From an uncultured Fibrobacter sp. (GTDB lineage: Bacteria; Fibrobacterota; Fibrobacteria; Fibrobacterales; Fibrobacteraceae), in assembly GCA_946413655.1 (NCBI GenBank), contig CAMKLO010000018.1, forward strand, positions 1 to 53,673: 53,673 nucleotides of DNA. The letters are read 5' to 3'. Position numbers and translations under genes: made by a program. Shown here one piece after another: positions 15,081-23,951 of this stretch. Within the stretch, counting starts at the first letter, position 1. Each line of letters starts with the position of its first letter. The notes below the pieces were generated by a model that saw nothing but the letters and a program-made list of their open reading frames with translations, did not search any database and was not told the origin of the DNA.

Positions 15081-16355
15081 TTATTTAAACTTTTTTTCGC
15101 CAAAAAACCAGGACCATGTCGGTGACGTATTCTCGGTTCCATTCGTAATTCGAGTCACGCCGCTTCCATCCTTACGCATAATATAAATTTGATAATTGCC
15201 ACCGCGGTCGCTAGCAAACGCAATCAGCTTGCCATCGGGCGACCAAGTCGGGTGTTCGTTGTTCCCCGCATTCGACGTCAACTGGGTAATATCAGTCCCA
15301 TCGAGGGCGCAGGTATAAATGTTCATCTTGCCATCGTCCATCGAAGTATAGACAATGCGGTCGCCTTCTGGGGACCAACTGGCACGTTCGTTGTAATGTC
15401 CCATAAACGTAATGCGCCTCACGTCCGTACCATCATTGCCAACGGCATACACCTGCGGAGAACCGCCACGATCGCTCGTAAACAGCACTTCGCTCGCAAA
15501 TGGGCTCCAGGAGGGGCTCACCTGATTCGATTTCAGATGCAGGAATTTTTGGGCCGTACCCTTCTTCATATCGCCACGGTAAATTTCAGTTTTTCCGTTT
15601 TCTGTCACAGAGAACAGGAGTTCGCCCGTCTTCGGATTCACTGCCGGACTAAACGTCTGCGAGAACTGCGTGAAGAGAGGCGTTTCCTTGCCGCCGAACG
15701 AGATAGCATAAAGATTCGGACGATTATGTCTAAAGTTCACATAAACCAATCCCTTGTTATCTTTCTGCCAAACCGGCATCATGTTGATGGACGAATCGCG
15801 TGTAATCTGCCTACGCGAAAATCCGTCATAGTCAGAAATCACGACTTGCTTTACACCATCGATTTTCGAAACGTAAGCGAGCTTCGTCGACGCAACACCG
15901 CGCTCTCCAAACAAACGATAAACAACTTTGTCAAAAAACGAGTGGATGGCCTGACGTACTTCATGAGGCTTGACGGTATAGCTTTCGCCAAGCAGCACGT
16001 CCTTCGTTTCGGCTGCATACAAATAGCAATCCAGCTTGATTTTGCCATTGCTCAACTTTGTCGCACTTCCAGACACGTACTGGCGGGCACGCTTCTTGCT
16101 GAACAGCACCAAGTCAAACTTATCCGAAGGAACTGCTTCAAAACGCCCGGAGAGATTCGCGTCGCGTTTCAGAATCACGTGCGGAGCTTCGTTTGCCCAC
16201 TTGATTTTACCCTCTTCTTCAAAAGGCACAATACCAATCGGCATCAACTTGAACACGGATATTCCGACATCCACGGCAATCGTATCAATCGCCGCCATCG
16301 CAGGCATCGCAAACGCCCACGCAAGCATCACAAAAAGCAACTTTATTTTATTCAT
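15081..16355 (-). CDS. tolB: Tol-Pal system beta-propeller protein TolB
   Basis: I chose the ATG at 16355 (MNKIKLLFVMLAWAFAMPAMA signal peptide); the frame extends eleven codons upstream through a palindromic repeat. The mature protein has an N-terminal domain (residues about 25-165). A six-bladed propeller follows, with repeated SPDG/WSPEG and FASDRGG motifs, for example PTWSPDGKLIAFASDRGGNY. TolB binds Pal in the periplasm. It lies between tolA and pal. Confidence 0.95.
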   Translation of the reverse strand: MNKIKLLFVMLAWAFAMPAMAAIDTIAVDVGISVFKLMPIGIVPFEEEGKIKWANEAPHVILKRDANLSGRFEAVPSDKFDLVLFSKKRARQYVSGSATKLSNGKIKLDCYLYAAETKDVLLGESYTVKPHEVRQAIHSFFDKVVYRLFGERGVASTKLAYVSKIDGVKQVVISDYDGFSRRQITRDSSINMMPVWQKDNKGLVYVNFRHNRPNLYAISFGGKETPLFTQFSQTFSPAVNPKTGELLFSVTENGKTEIYRGDMKKGTAQKFLHLKSNQVSPSWSPFASEVLFTSDRGGSPQVYAVGNDGTDVRRITFMGHYNERASWSPEGDRIVYTSMDDGKMNIYTCALDGTDITQLTSNAGNNEHPTWSPDGKLIAFASDRGGNYQIYIMRKDGSGVTRITNGTENTSPTWSWFFGEKKFK

Positions 16356-16365
16356 AGTAACGTTG

Positions 16366-16393
16366 TCATGCCCGCCCTGCGCGGGCATCTCCT
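16366..16393. repeat. Palindromic element between tolA and tolB
   Basis: GTCATGCCCGCCCTGCGCGG followed by GCATCTCC is a near-perfect palindrome in the 42-base tolA-tolB spacer. It is the same type as elements at 3649, 30740, 31173, 42560 and 45462. Confidence 0.7.
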
Positions 16394-16397
16394 TTTT

Positions 16398-17399
16398 CTA
16401 GTTCGGTGTAAAGTTAAACTGCAACACAAGACTTGAGCCCTTGTACGTCGGCGGCAATTCCGGCAACTTGGAAATCTTCACGGCACGCACCGACAAATGA
16501 TCCCAAGTCGTATTCGAAGACGACCGCTTCAGCAACACGCTAGTAATCTGTCCCGAGCGTTCCACGGAGAACTGCACCGTCGTCTTTGCATCACGCGGAA
16601 TCGAAAGACCGTTCGGCGGATTGAAATTGCTCATGATTTTCTGCTTCGCACGTTCTAGGAACACCTGCATCAGCGGGTCCATGTCTATCGGGTTCACAGT
16701 CCTCAAGCTGGGCAATTCAAACGACTTTTGCAAATCTAAATCGTCGATATCGAAATCGTCCTTGACCTTCGGCTTTTCCACCGGCTTTTCCGTTTCCTTT
16801 TTCTTCTTCTCGACAGGCTTTTTCTCCGGTTTCTTTTTTTCGACAGGCTTCGGCTTTTCCACCGGTTTCGGCGGTTCCTCGGGTTCTACCTTTTCCGGTT
16901 TTACCTCTTCCGGCTTTTTAGCCTCTTCAGGAACTTGCGGAGCATCGGGAGCAACAGCCTTTTCAGGAGTCGGCTCCACCACAGGTTCCTTCGTTGGCTC
17001 TGGCTCCTGCACTGGCTCAGTTACTTGTTCCTGTACAGGCTCCGGCGGCGTTTCAGGAGGAATCTCGGGTGGTGGATTTTCCACAACAGGCTCTATAGAT
17101 TCTTCCTTCGTTTCATCCGGCGGGGGTTCTTGCTTCGGTTCTTCAGGCGAAGTTTCATCCTTCTGCTGCGCTTCGGCATCCTTAGGCGTTTCAACCACAG
17201 ACTGTTCAACAGGCTCATCCATCTGAACCAGTTCAAAAACAGGAATTTCCTTGGCGGGCTTGCTCAAATCAATGCAATGCAGACCGTACAAGACCAAGAC
17301 GACGACCAAATGAAATACAACGGCAGACACGATGATCTTAATCAACGTTCCGTCGTCTTCTGTCGAGAAATACTGGATTTTTTCCTTATTCCTATTCAT
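16398..17399 (-). CDS. tolA: TolA-like energy transducer with P/E/K-rich spacer
   Basis: One membrane helix (IIVSAVVFHLVVVLVLYGLH, residues about 23-42) is followed by some 170 residues rich in Pro, Glu and Lys (repeats of PEPV, EKPKPVEKK). The C-terminal TonB/TolA-like domain contains TTVQFSVERSGQITSVLLKR and LPELPPTYKGSSL. TolA spans the periplasm between TolQR and TolB/Pal. The spacer is Pro/Glu/Lys-rich as in TonB, not Ala/Lys-rich as in E. coli TolA. Its start overlaps tolR by four bases. Confidence 0.9.
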   Translation of the reverse strand: MNRNKEKIQYFSTEDDGTLIKIIVSAVVFHLVVVLVLYGLHCIDLSKPAKEIPVFELVQMDEPVEQSVVETPKDAEAQQKDETSPEEPKQEPPPDETKEESIEPVVENPPPEIPPETPPEPVQEQVTEPVQEPEPTKEPVVEPTPEKAVAPDAPQVPEEAKKPEEVKPEKVEPEEPPKPVEKPKPVEKKKPEKKPVEKKKKETEKPVEKPKVKDDFDIDDLDLQKSFELPSLRTVNPIDMDPLMQVFLERAKQKIMSNFNPPNGLSIPRDAKTTVQFSVERSGQITSVLLKRSSSNTTWDHLSVRAVKISKLPELPPTYKGSSLVLQFNFTPN

Positions 17400-17803
17400 T
17401 TAACCAATTCGTCTTTGGGTGACATCGTCAAAAAACCGAGCTTTTTCACGCCAAGTTTTTGTACCTGCGTCACAACTTTCATCACAAAGCCATAGCTTAC
17501 GTTTTCATCAGAATTGATAACTACAGCCATTTCGCCATTCCACAACGATTTGAAAATGCTCTCAAAGCTTTCCATATCGACCTGCATGTCGGCTATGAAT
17601 ATTTCGAGGTTCTTGGTGATGGATACTTTCAAAAGTTTTTGCTGTTCCATCGTCGGAGCTTCGACTTTCGGGAGATCGACCTTTACACCTTGACTCATCA
17701 ACGGCGCACACAAAATGAACACGATCAAGATGGCGAACACGATATCAATCATGTTCGTGAGGTTCAGCTCCTGCTTCAATTCATGCCGACGGCTGCGCTT
17801 CAC
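17396..17803 (-). CDS. tolR: TolR/ExbD-family protein
   Basis: This 135-residue protein has the N-terminal helix NMIDIVFAILIVFILCAP, with the family Asp at residue 20 (the MIDIVF motif). A periplasmic domain follows. TolR works with TolQ to convert proton flow into TolA motion. It overlaps tolQ (ATGA) and tolA by four bases each. Confidence 0.93.
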   Translation of the reverse strand: MKRSRRHELKQELNLTNMIDIVFAILIVFILCAPLMSQGVKVDLPKVEAPTMEQQKLLKVSITKNLEIFIADMQVDMESFESIFKSLWNGEMAVVINSDENVSYGFVMKVVTQVQKLGVKKLGFLTMSPKDELVK

Positions 17804-18501
17804 GCATCCTCCTCGGAAACGCCTTCAACAGTCAGCAAGTCCCCTCTTTTAAATAAGCTCAACACCTGCGAGCCAAAGTTGTAATACGATATTTCGTTAC
17901 GGCTATTGCACGATGTAAAATAGTTGTACCCAGCAGAAGCTGGGATAGCCACTACAAGGCCAGCCACCGTCGTGATAAGGGCCATGGCAATACCCGGAGC
18001 GACAACGGTCAAATCCGCAGAACCATGATGACCAATCTGGAAGAACGCAATCATGATTCCCCAGACAGTACCCAGCAAGCCAAAGAACGGAGCCAGGTTG
18101 GAAGATGTCGCAAGGAACGTGAGGAAGCGGTCTTCGCCCATGCGGATGCCTTCGATGGAACGCTGGATGGCGTCTTCAAGCAAGGATGATCTATGCTGAA
18201 TGGATTCAAAGCTCACCTTGCCCTTAAACTTGCCGGCTTCTTTTAGCAGTTCAACGCTCAAGGTACGCAGAGCACTGTCCTTCGAGACATCGCAAAGCTT
18301 TTGGAGGTCCACAAAGCGCCTGATTTTCAAAAAGTCCCTGAAAAAAGTGGAATTCGCTCGCAAATTCGACTTATTTTTAAAGAATTTCACAATAATGATA
18401 CCCCAGGAGCCCAAGGACATAAAGGCCAAAATCCCGAGAATTATCATGGTAACAATATCAGATTGAGCTATCATCTGCAAGACAGGAACTGTATTGTTCA
18501 A
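17800..18501 (-). CDS. tolQ: TolQ-family proton channel
   Basis: The start is taken as the TTG at 18501 because GGAGG lies five bases before it; the frame could extend to a TTG at 18540, but with no ribosome site. The product has about 233 residues, a first helix at SDIVTMIILGILAFMSLGSW, and the family signature NLAPFFGLLGTVWGIMIAF followed by the third helix (ALITTVAGLVVAIPASAGYN). It heads the tolQ-R-A-B-pal-cpoB operon. Confidence 0.93.
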   Translation of the reverse strand: MNNTVPVLQMIAQSDIVTMIILGILAFMSLGSWGIIIVKFFKNKSNLRANSTFFRDFLKIRRFVDLQKLCDVSKDSALRTLSVELLKEAGKFKGKVSFESIQHRSSLLEDAIQRSIEGIRMGEDRFLTFLATSSNLAPFFGLLGTVWGIMIAFFQIGHHGSADLTVVAPGIAMALITTVAGLVVAIPASAGYNYFTSCNSRNEISYYNFGSQVLSLFKRGDLLTVEGVSEEDA

Positions 18502-18641
18502 AGCAACCTCCAAAATTTTAAAATTTTTTACAGAGAACAATTATAAAATACAAAAAACAAATTTTCAAATTGTAGAATTGCAAAATTCAACACTTTTTTA
18601 GGCAAAAGTAAGGAATCTACATCTTTGCTAAAATATTTTTG

Positions 18642-18688
18642 TATATTAAAAACACAAAACAATAAAATTGGGATTAACTTCCAAGGAG
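18642..18688 (+). promoter_or_regulatory. Promoter and ribosome site of the LPP20-like gene
   Basis: TATATT at 18642-18647 is preceded by TTTTTG. The leader is about 40 bases and carries AAGGAG at 18683-18688, seven bases before the ATG. This is a conventional leader, in contrast to the close-set boxes found elsewhere in the window. Confidence 0.5.
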
Positions 18689-18695
18689 AAAAAAA

Positions 18696-19235
18696 ATGAA
18701 AAAACTCATCGCATGTTTCGCCCTTGCAGCATTGTTCGTCGGCTGCTCTAGCAATCCGCCGCAGACACCGCAAGAAAAGCAGGCCAACCTTCTCATCGAA
18801 ATGCAGATGCAGAAAAAGAACTACATCAAGCAGCACATTCCGGCCGGCATCGGTATCGGCGAATCCGCTGATGAACAGATCGCTCTTGAAAAAGCAGACC
18901 AGAACGCCCGTGTTGATCTTGCCAAGTCCATCGATGCACAGACAAAGGCTCTTGTCAAGAACTTCAAGGAAGACGTGAGCGAAGAAATCTCCGAACACTT
19001 CCAGAGCACCTCCACGACATACGTGAACCAGCGTCTCAACGGCGCCACCCTCAACGAAGTCAAGGTCGAAACAACCCCCGATGGCAAGTTCAAGGTCTAT
19101 GGCATCATGGCGCTCGACGCTGACCTCGTCTCTGAATACATCAAGATGCTCGAACAGCAAGAAAAGAAGGAAGAAGCCGAAAAGGTTCGCGCCGCTGCTG
19201 AAAAGGCTTACGCCGAACTCGACGAAATGGAATAA
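18696..19235 (+). CDS. LPP20-like lipoprotein
   Basis: The 179-residue protein has signal peptide MKKLIACFALAALFVGC with lipobox LFVGC. The central part (GIGIGESADEQIALEKADQN, then DGKFKVYGIMALD) resembles the LPP20/FlgT-N fold of small envelope lipoproteins. The C-terminus is a charged helix (EKKEEAEKVRAAAEKAYAEL). It is transcribed away from tolQ and ends at a strong terminator. Role unknown. Confidence 0.75.
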   Translation: MKKLIACFALAALFVGCSSNPPQTPQEKQANLLIEMQMQKKNYIKQHIPAGIGIGESADEQIALEKADQNARVDLAKSIDAQTKALVKNFKEDVSEEISEHFQSTSTTYVNQRLNGATLNEVKVETTPDGKFKVYGIMALDADLVSEYIKMLEQQEKKEEAEKVRAAAEKAYAELDEME

Positions 19236-19265
19236 TTTTCCAGTCTAAAGTTTTCCGCAACTTAA

Positions 19266-19294
19266 AAGACCTTGGCATTCGCCAAGGCCTTTTT
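19266..19294 (+). terminator. Rho-independent terminator of the LPP20-like gene
   Basis: Stem CCTTGGC / GCCAAGG (19270-19276 and 19281-19287) with loop ATTC is followed by CCTTTTT. It lies 30 bases past the stop and just before the convergent folC stop. Confidence 0.85.
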
Positions 19295-19326
19295 GCATAT
19301 TCAAGACTTACATAGCGCAGTCACCC

Positions 19327-20697
19327 TTACCGATGCTCGTTCGTGGTCGGTTCCATCCCACGGAAGAAACTCAGACTATCAAAATCGTTCTTGAGTTCTT
19401 GCACCGTTGCACCAATCATGTAAAGACTCCCCGTAATGAGGATCGGCGAGCAATCCGTGACGCTAGCCCGAACCTCGTCCAAATACTCCTTCGAAAACTC
19501 GCCCGCACTCACCACAGTCAACCCAAGCTTTTTAAGTTCTTCCTGCAAGTCAGAAAGTTCGCGGAAACGCGGGTACGCAGTCCGCGTGATATGCCAATGG
19601 CTTACATGCGGAGCCATAAGCTTGAGCATTTCGCCAACGTCCTTGTCCCGAAGAGCACCAAACACGCAATGGAACTTTTGACTCGGATAGTATTCGTCAA
19701 GCGTCTCAACCAAGCGACGCACTGCATGGGAATTGTGCGCACCATCCAGAATAAACTGCGTGTTGCCGTTCGAATCTACCAACTTCTGCATGCGTCCCGT
19801 CCAGGAACGCGTTGCAAGAGTCTTGAGTGCAAGAGCATCATCGTACACCTTCAGATTTGTCATTCCCGCCCCGGAACCTAATCCGGGATGAACTCCAGCG
19901 GGAATCTCCATTTCATGGTTCGATATACGTTGTATAAACAATTGCGCAGCTTTCATAGAAAGGCTTGCGTTTTCGACGTAATGTTGTCCTAAATTTGGTA
20001 ATTCGATATTGTTACGGATTTCAGGAACGACACATGTACAGCCACGAGTAGAAGCGAACATGCGAGCTTCTTCAATCAGCATTTCGTTCAGTCCGCCAAG
20101 CACAAACACCTTACTGCGACCATTCGAAAGAATGCTTTGAGCAGACCCTGCCACGCCCATCTTCTCCTTGAGGATGGCGCTCTCGGTTTGACCAAGCACT
20201 TCGGTATGCTCAAGCCCGATGCTCGTCAGCACAATCAAATCGCCATCAGCGACCGCCGTACTGTCCAGACGACCGCCAAGGCCGGCCTCAAGTACGGCGA
20301 CATCAATGCCCTGTTCGGCGTAATAGAGGAAAGCTACAATCGTCAGGACTTCGAAGAACGTCGGTTCGACGCCTGTTTCCTCGGCCGCAGCCTTGACTTT
20401 CATAATCAGACGGTTGAGCGACTCATCATCTATTGGCGTGTCGTTGATACGAATGCGTTCTCGCAAATTCACAAGATGTGGGCTCGTGTAAAGCCCAGTC
20501 TTGAGTCCATGCGCCTGCAAAATTCCGGACAGATAATAACTCGTAGAACCCTTGCCGTTCGTCCCGACAACATGAATCGTCTTAAAATTTTTTTGAGGGT
20601 TTTCAAGAACTTCGCAAAGTTTTCGTGTCGAAGCAAGCCCCGGCATCATCCCGAATATGAGCCGAGAATTCAAATATTCCAAACCGTTCTGAATCAT
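19327..20697 (-). CDS. folC: Folylpolyglutamate synthase / dihydrofolate synthase
   Basis: The 456-residue protein has the Mur-ligase-type P-loop VGTNGKGSTS (residues about 43-52) and the later motifs FEVLTIVAFLYYAEQ, LEAGLGGRLDSTA and ILDGAHNSHA. It adds glutamate to dihydropteroate and to reduced folates. Near residues 264-282 the chain reads EIPAGVHPGLGSGAGMTN, encoded by a palindromic element inserted in frame. The ATG has no Shine-Dalgarno sequence, but TATATT lies seven bases upstream. Confidence 0.92.
   Translation of the reverse strand: MIQNGLEYLNSRLIFGMMPGLASTRKLCEVLENPQKNFKTIHVVGTNGKGSTSYYLSGILQAHGLKTGLYTSPHLVNLRERIRINDTPIDDESLNRLIMKVKAAAEETGVEPTFFEVLTIVAFLYYAEQGIDVAVLEAGLGGRLDSTAVADGDLIVLTSIGLEHTEVLGQTESAILKEKMGVAGSAQSILSNGRSKVFVLGGLNEMLIEEARMFASTRGCTCVVPEIRNNIELPNLGQHYVENASLSMKAAQLFIQRISNHEMEIPAGVHPGLGSGAGMTNLKVYDDALALKTLATRSWTGRMQKLVDSNGNTQFILDGAHNSHAVRRLVETLDEYYPSQKFHCVFGALRDKDVGEMLKLMAPHVSHWHITRTAYPRFRELSDLQEELKKLGLTVVSAGEFSKEYLDEVRASVTDCSPILITGSLYMIGATVQELKNDFDSLSFFRGMEPTTNEHR
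19859..19909. repeat. Palindromic element inside folC
   Basis: GTCATTCCCGC at one end and GCGGGAATCTCC at the other enclose a second hairpin, CCCGG...CCGGG. The element is translated in frame as about 17 residues of FolC between the central and C-terminal parts. Confidence 0.8.
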
Positions 20698-20704
20698 GGT
20701 CTAT

Positions 20705-20710
20705 AATATA
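20705..20710 (-). promoter_or_regulatory. -10-like box of folC
   Basis: On the minus strand TATATT preceded by ACTTTC ends seven bases before the ATG at 20697. The same ACTTTCTATA string precedes the gene at 48514. Confidence 0.45.
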
Positions 20711-20732
20711 GAAAGTTAGGGCACCTGCGGTG

Positions 20733-20803
20733 GAGTTACTAGATACTAGTTAAGAGTTACTAGAGAAGAATCTAGTAACTAGTAACTTCGAACTAGGAAC
20801 TCT
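20733..20803. repeat. AGTTACT inverted-array element
   Basis: AGTTACTAG (20755-20763) and CTAGTAACT (20772-20780) form a hairpin with an eight-base loop. Further units lie on both sides (AGTTACTAGATACTAG before, AGTAACTTCGAACTAG after). It lies between the divergent folC and endonuclease genes. Related elements are at 32262-32475 and 36978-37050. Confidence 0.75.
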
Positions 20804-20847
20804 TTATTACTACATTTAAATCACACACAACAAGAGGTTTTATTTAT

Positions 20848-21651
20848 ATGAAGGTATCAGCAAGCGCTGTCGCTTTGATTCTTTGCGTTTTCGCTGCATT
20901 CTCGTTCGCGAAGGTGAATCCGGAAGCAGCTCCCAAGCACTACAACTACCGCGATGCAGGTAAGCAGATGAGGCGCATCTATTACGGCGATCTCCAGCGA
21001 ACGCTCTATTGCGACTGCCGGTACATCGACAAAAAGACCGTCGATTTCAGTTCCTGCAACTACAAGCCACGCGAAAACGAAAAACGCAAGAGTTTCAAGC
21101 GCGCCCAGCGCATCGAATGGGAACACATCGTCACCGCCCACAACATGGGCCAGCACCTCCCCTGCTGGCGCGACGGAGGCCGTAAGAACTGCAGCGCGAA
21201 CGATTCCACGTTCAAGATTATGGAAGGCGACCTCCACAACCTGTACCCCGCCATCGGCGAAGTGAACGGAGACCGCAGCAACTTCATGTTCAACCAGTGG
21301 ACGAACAACCCGACTCCGATGTACGGGGAATGCGAAACCATCATCGACTTCGAAGAAAAGAAGGTCCAACCCCGCAAAGAAGTCCGCGGTCTCATTGCAC
21401 GCGTACACTTCTACATGGAAAAGACTTACGGCATCAACCTTTCCAAGCAAGACCGCAGACTTTTCGAAGCCTGGGACAGGGCTTATCCCGTCACGGAACG
21501 CGAATGTGAGCGCGACCGCCGCATTTTCAAGGTCCAGGGCGACCACAACCCGTTCGTCTTCGAAAAATGTCAGGAATCCGTCACACCGGTTGATTCAACA
21601 GCACCAGCTGCACCCGCAGCTCCTGTTGACAGCCTAAAAGCAAATAACTAA
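20848..21651 (+). CDS. Secreted endonuclease I family nuclease
   Basis: This 267-residue protein has a signal peptide (MKVSASAVALILCVFAAFSFA) and the EndA core. RIEWEHIVTAHNMGQ matches the EWEHVVPA-type active-site motif, followed by GDLHNLYPAIGEVNGDRSNF and RGLIARVHFYMEKTYGI. The family cuts DNA non-specifically in the periplasm or medium. The cysteines suggest disulphides. The C-terminal tail is Ala/Pro-rich. A GAGG site lies ten bases upstream. rpsD follows in the same direction. Confidence 0.9.
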   Translation: MKVSASAVALILCVFAAFSFAKVNPEAAPKHYNYRDAGKQMRRIYYGDLQRTLYCDCRYIDKKTVDFSSCNYKPRENEKRKSFKRAQRIEWEHIVTAHNMGQHLPCWRDGGRKNCSANDSTFKIMEGDLHNLYPAIGEVNGDRSNFMFNQWTNNPTPMYGECETIIDFEEKKVQPRKEVRGLIARVHFYMEKTYGINLSKQDRRLFEAWDRAYPVTERECERDRRIFKVQGDHNPFVFEKCQESVTPVDSTAPAAPAAPVDSLKANN

Positions 21652-21734
21652 ATTTGGGACTCCAAATCTTGCAAGTCGTGCCAAGCTCTGCCAATTTGCA
21701 AGCGTAACCAAAGAGCTTCCTCAAAGAGGTAAAT

Positions 21735-22340
21735 ATGTCCTCCTTCCGCGGACCTAAAGGTAAAGTAGCACGCTCTCTCGGCGTTGCCGTTTCTCAGAAG
21801 ACTCAAAAGGCTCTCGACCGCCGCAACTTCGCACCTGGCCAGCATGGTCAGACACGCAAGAAGTCTGCTTCCGTTTACAAGCAGCAGTTGGTCGAAAAGC
21901 AGCGTCTTCGTTTCACCTACAACATTTCCGAAGCTCAGCTTGCCAAGGCATACAAGGAAGCTAACCGTCGTGAAGGTTCTGCAGGTGACAACCTGATGAT
22001 CTTGCTCGAAACACGTCTTGACGCTATGGTCTATCGCATGGGTTTTGCCCGTACGATTTTCGCTGCCCGTCAGTACGTTGCACACGGTCACTTCACTGTG
22101 AACGGTGTTCGTAGCTTCTCTCCGAGCCGCCTCATCAAGGCTGGCGACGTGGTTGCCGTTCGTGAACAGTCTAAGGAACACGTGCAGATCAAGGAAGCAA
22201 TCGCTTCTGCTGCCGCCGCTCCGGAATACTTGTCTGTCGATCTCGGCAAGATGCAGGGTACTCTCGTGAAGCTTCCGCTCCGCGACCAGATCCCGGTCAA
22301 GCTCGAAGAACAGCTCGTCGTGGAATACTATTCTCGTTAA
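21735..22340 (+). CDS. rpsD: 30S ribosomal protein S4
   Basis: The 201-residue protein has the N-terminal RRNFAPGQHGQ motif and the S4 RNA-binding domain from about LLETRLDAMVYRMGFA through QYVAHGHFTVNG. S4 starts 30S assembly. It is the cysteine-free type: the N-terminal zinc cysteines of many S4 proteins are absent. Its start is preceded by an AGAGG site. It is not in a ribosomal operon here but between a nuclease and a glycosidase, with its own terminator. Confidence 0.96.
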   Translation: MSSFRGPKGKVARSLGVAVSQKTQKALDRRNFAPGQHGQTRKKSASVYKQQLVEKQRLRFTYNISEAQLAKAYKEANRREGSAGDNLMILLETRLDAMVYRMGFARTIFAARQYVAHGHFTVNGVRSFSPSRLIKAGDVVAVREQSKEHVQIKEAIASAAAAPEYLSVDLGKMQGTLVKLPLRDQIPVKLEEQLVVEYYSR

Positions 22341-22381
22341 TAGAAAACCGACTCGAGTTGCAAAGACTCAAGCTTTTAAAG

Positions 22382-22408
22382 ACGCTCGCAGAAATGCGGG
22401 CGTTTTTA
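22382..22408 (+). terminator. Rho-independent terminator of rpsD
   Basis: ACGCTCGCA (22382-22390), loop GAAA, TGCGGGCGT (22395-22403) with one G-T pair, then TTTTATTTTATT. Confidence 0.85.
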
Positions 22409-22509
22409 TTTTATTGGGGGCTGTCGCACCCCAACAAGCGCATCAAAAACACCCATAACACTTTTTCAACATTTCACCTTGTAACCAAGACGGCAGTCCA
22501 ATACATTTC

Positions 22510-22515
22510 TATTTT
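22510..22515 (+). promoter_or_regulatory. -10-like box of the GH8 gene
   Basis: TATTTT preceded by ATTTC ends seven bases before the ATG at 22523. No ribosome binding site is present. Confidence 0.4.
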
Positions 22516-22522
22516 ACTTGTC

Positions 22523-23641
22523 ATGAGAAACATTTTTGAAGAAATTGGTAAAACTCCCGCCGAAATCGAGGCGAAACTAAACAAGGCTTTCGCGCAACTT
22601 TTCGAAGGTGACCACAAAAACGAACGCATCTGCTTTGACAAAGGCGACGACATGGCGTACATCGTGGATATCGGCCACAACGACATCCGTTCCGAGGGAA
22701 TGAGCTACGGCATGACGGTCGCTGCGTTGTTTGACAAACGCAACCTTTTTGACAAACTCTGGAAATTTGCCAAGACGTACATGAAAAACACCGAAGGCGA
22801 CTTGAAGGGCTATTACGCTTGGCAAGTTTCGACGGCAGACTTTTCGATGATGGATCCGGGTGCGGCCCCCGATGGCGAAGAATACTTTGCCGCAGCACTT
22901 CTTTATGCCGCTAAGATATTCAATTGCGATAATTACAAGCGCGAAGCTGTCGAGCTCATTAACGACATGGCGCACAAGCCGCAATCGGGCGATGTCTATA
23001 CAATGATGGACGCAGACGCAGGTCTCGTGCGATTCTCCCCCATGAAAGGCAACGATTTCACCGACCCAAGCTACAACACGATTGCATTCTACAGAATGTA
23101 CGGTGAAGCCAGCGGTGATGGCATTTGGAACAAAATAGCAGACAACAGTGTCGCCTATTTGAAAAAAGCATGCCACCCAATCACGGGACTCGCAGCCGAC
23201 TACAGCGAATTCGACGGGACTCCGAAATCCACGCCATGGAATCCGGAAAGCGACTGTTTCAGCGGAGACGCTTGGCGCGTTGTGTGGAACATCGGGCTTG
23301 ATGCAGCCACATTACAAGACAAAGGCGCACGCGCTGACGTGAGCGAATGGGAAATTTCTGCAGTCCGTAAGATTCTCGGCTACCTCCACAGCCGCCGCCC
23401 GTATCTCGCTGACATGCGTGTCGACGGGAGCGCGTTCCCGCGCGAGGCAAGACTTGCCACGGGTGGCCTCATTGCCATGAACGCAGCCGCAACGATTGCG
23501 CTCCCCGCTGGCGATCCGCTCATCAAGCCATTCGCAGAAGACTTGTGGAACATGGAAGTCCCGACAGGAACTTGGCGCTATTACGATGGATTACTTTATA
23601 TGCTCGGATTCCTCGCCTGCTCCGGGAAGTTTGACGTTTGA
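22523..23641 (+). CDS. Glycoside hydrolase family 8, exo-oligoxylanase-like
   Basis: I chose the ATG at 22523; the longer frame from 22358 would include the rpsD terminator. The 372-residue protein has no signal peptide, so it should act in the cytoplasm. The GH8 signature DIRSEGMSYGMTVA (catalytic acid Glu near residue 58) is followed by GYYAWQ, GAAPDGEEYFAAALLYAA and CFSGDAWRVVWNIG. These match reducing-end xylose-releasing exo-oligoxylanases, which trim imported xylo-oligosaccharides. An endoglucanase-type GH8 would normally be secreted. The exact substrate is inferred. Confidence 0.87.
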   Translation: MRNIFEEIGKTPAEIEAKLNKAFAQLFEGDHKNERICFDKGDDMAYIVDIGHNDIRSEGMSYGMTVAALFDKRNLFDKLWKFAKTYMKNTEGDLKGYYAWQVSTADFSMMDPGAAPDGEEYFAAALLYAAKIFNCDNYKREAVELINDMAHKPQSGDVYTMMDADAGLVRFSPMKGNDFTDPSYNTIAFYRMYGEASGDGIWNKIADNSVAYLKKACHPITGLAADYSEFDGTPKSTPWNPESDCFSGDAWRVVWNIGLDAATLQDKGARADVSEWEISAVRKILGYLHSRRPYLADMRVDGSAFPREARLATGGLIAMNAAATIALPAGDPLIKPFAEDLWNMEVPTGTWRYYDGLLYMLGFLACSGKFDV

Positions 23642-23659
23642 TTTCTATTGCATTCCGAG

Positions 23660-23935
23660 ACTTTACTGGACCCTTCGCTACGCTCAGGGTGACAAAAGCG
23701 AAGCATCATCCTGAGAGCGGAACGCCCGAAGAAACGAGTGCAAGGCGAACAAAGCAGGCTGCTCGCAGACCTATTTGACGCTTCGCGTCACATCTTGATC
23801 TCAGAAATAGTCAAATAAATTTGACTGCTTCATTCGTTTTTTGATGTTTTTTGAGCCGAAGCCTCGGACGGCGTAGCCGTCAATCCAGTCATTTTTTGCA
23901 AGACTTAGCTGGGTCCTTCACGTTGTTCAGGACGA
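23660..23935. repeat. Cluster of palindromic elements between GH8 and the GntR regulator
   Basis: The 310-base spacer between convergent genes has no gene. It contains CTGGACCCTTCGCTACGCTC plus AGGGTGAC (23668-23694), GACGCTTCGCGTC (23778-23790), GACGGCGTAGCCGTC (23867-23881) and GGGTCCTTCACGTTGTTCAG (23911-23930). These are short hairpins of the interspersed families. Confidence 0.6.
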
Positions 23936-23951
23936 CTGTGATTCGTAAAAT

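Noticed and set aside
15189..16436. Long plus-strand frame opposite tolB
   Set aside because: Antisense shadow of TolB; no ribosome site and no domain.
21652..21734. Regulatory leader or tRNA between the endonuclease and rpsD
   Set aside because: Only a weak six-base hairpin (ATTTGG-GACT-CCAAAT) is visible; no cloverleaf and no known S4-binding pseudoknot could be drawn with confidence.
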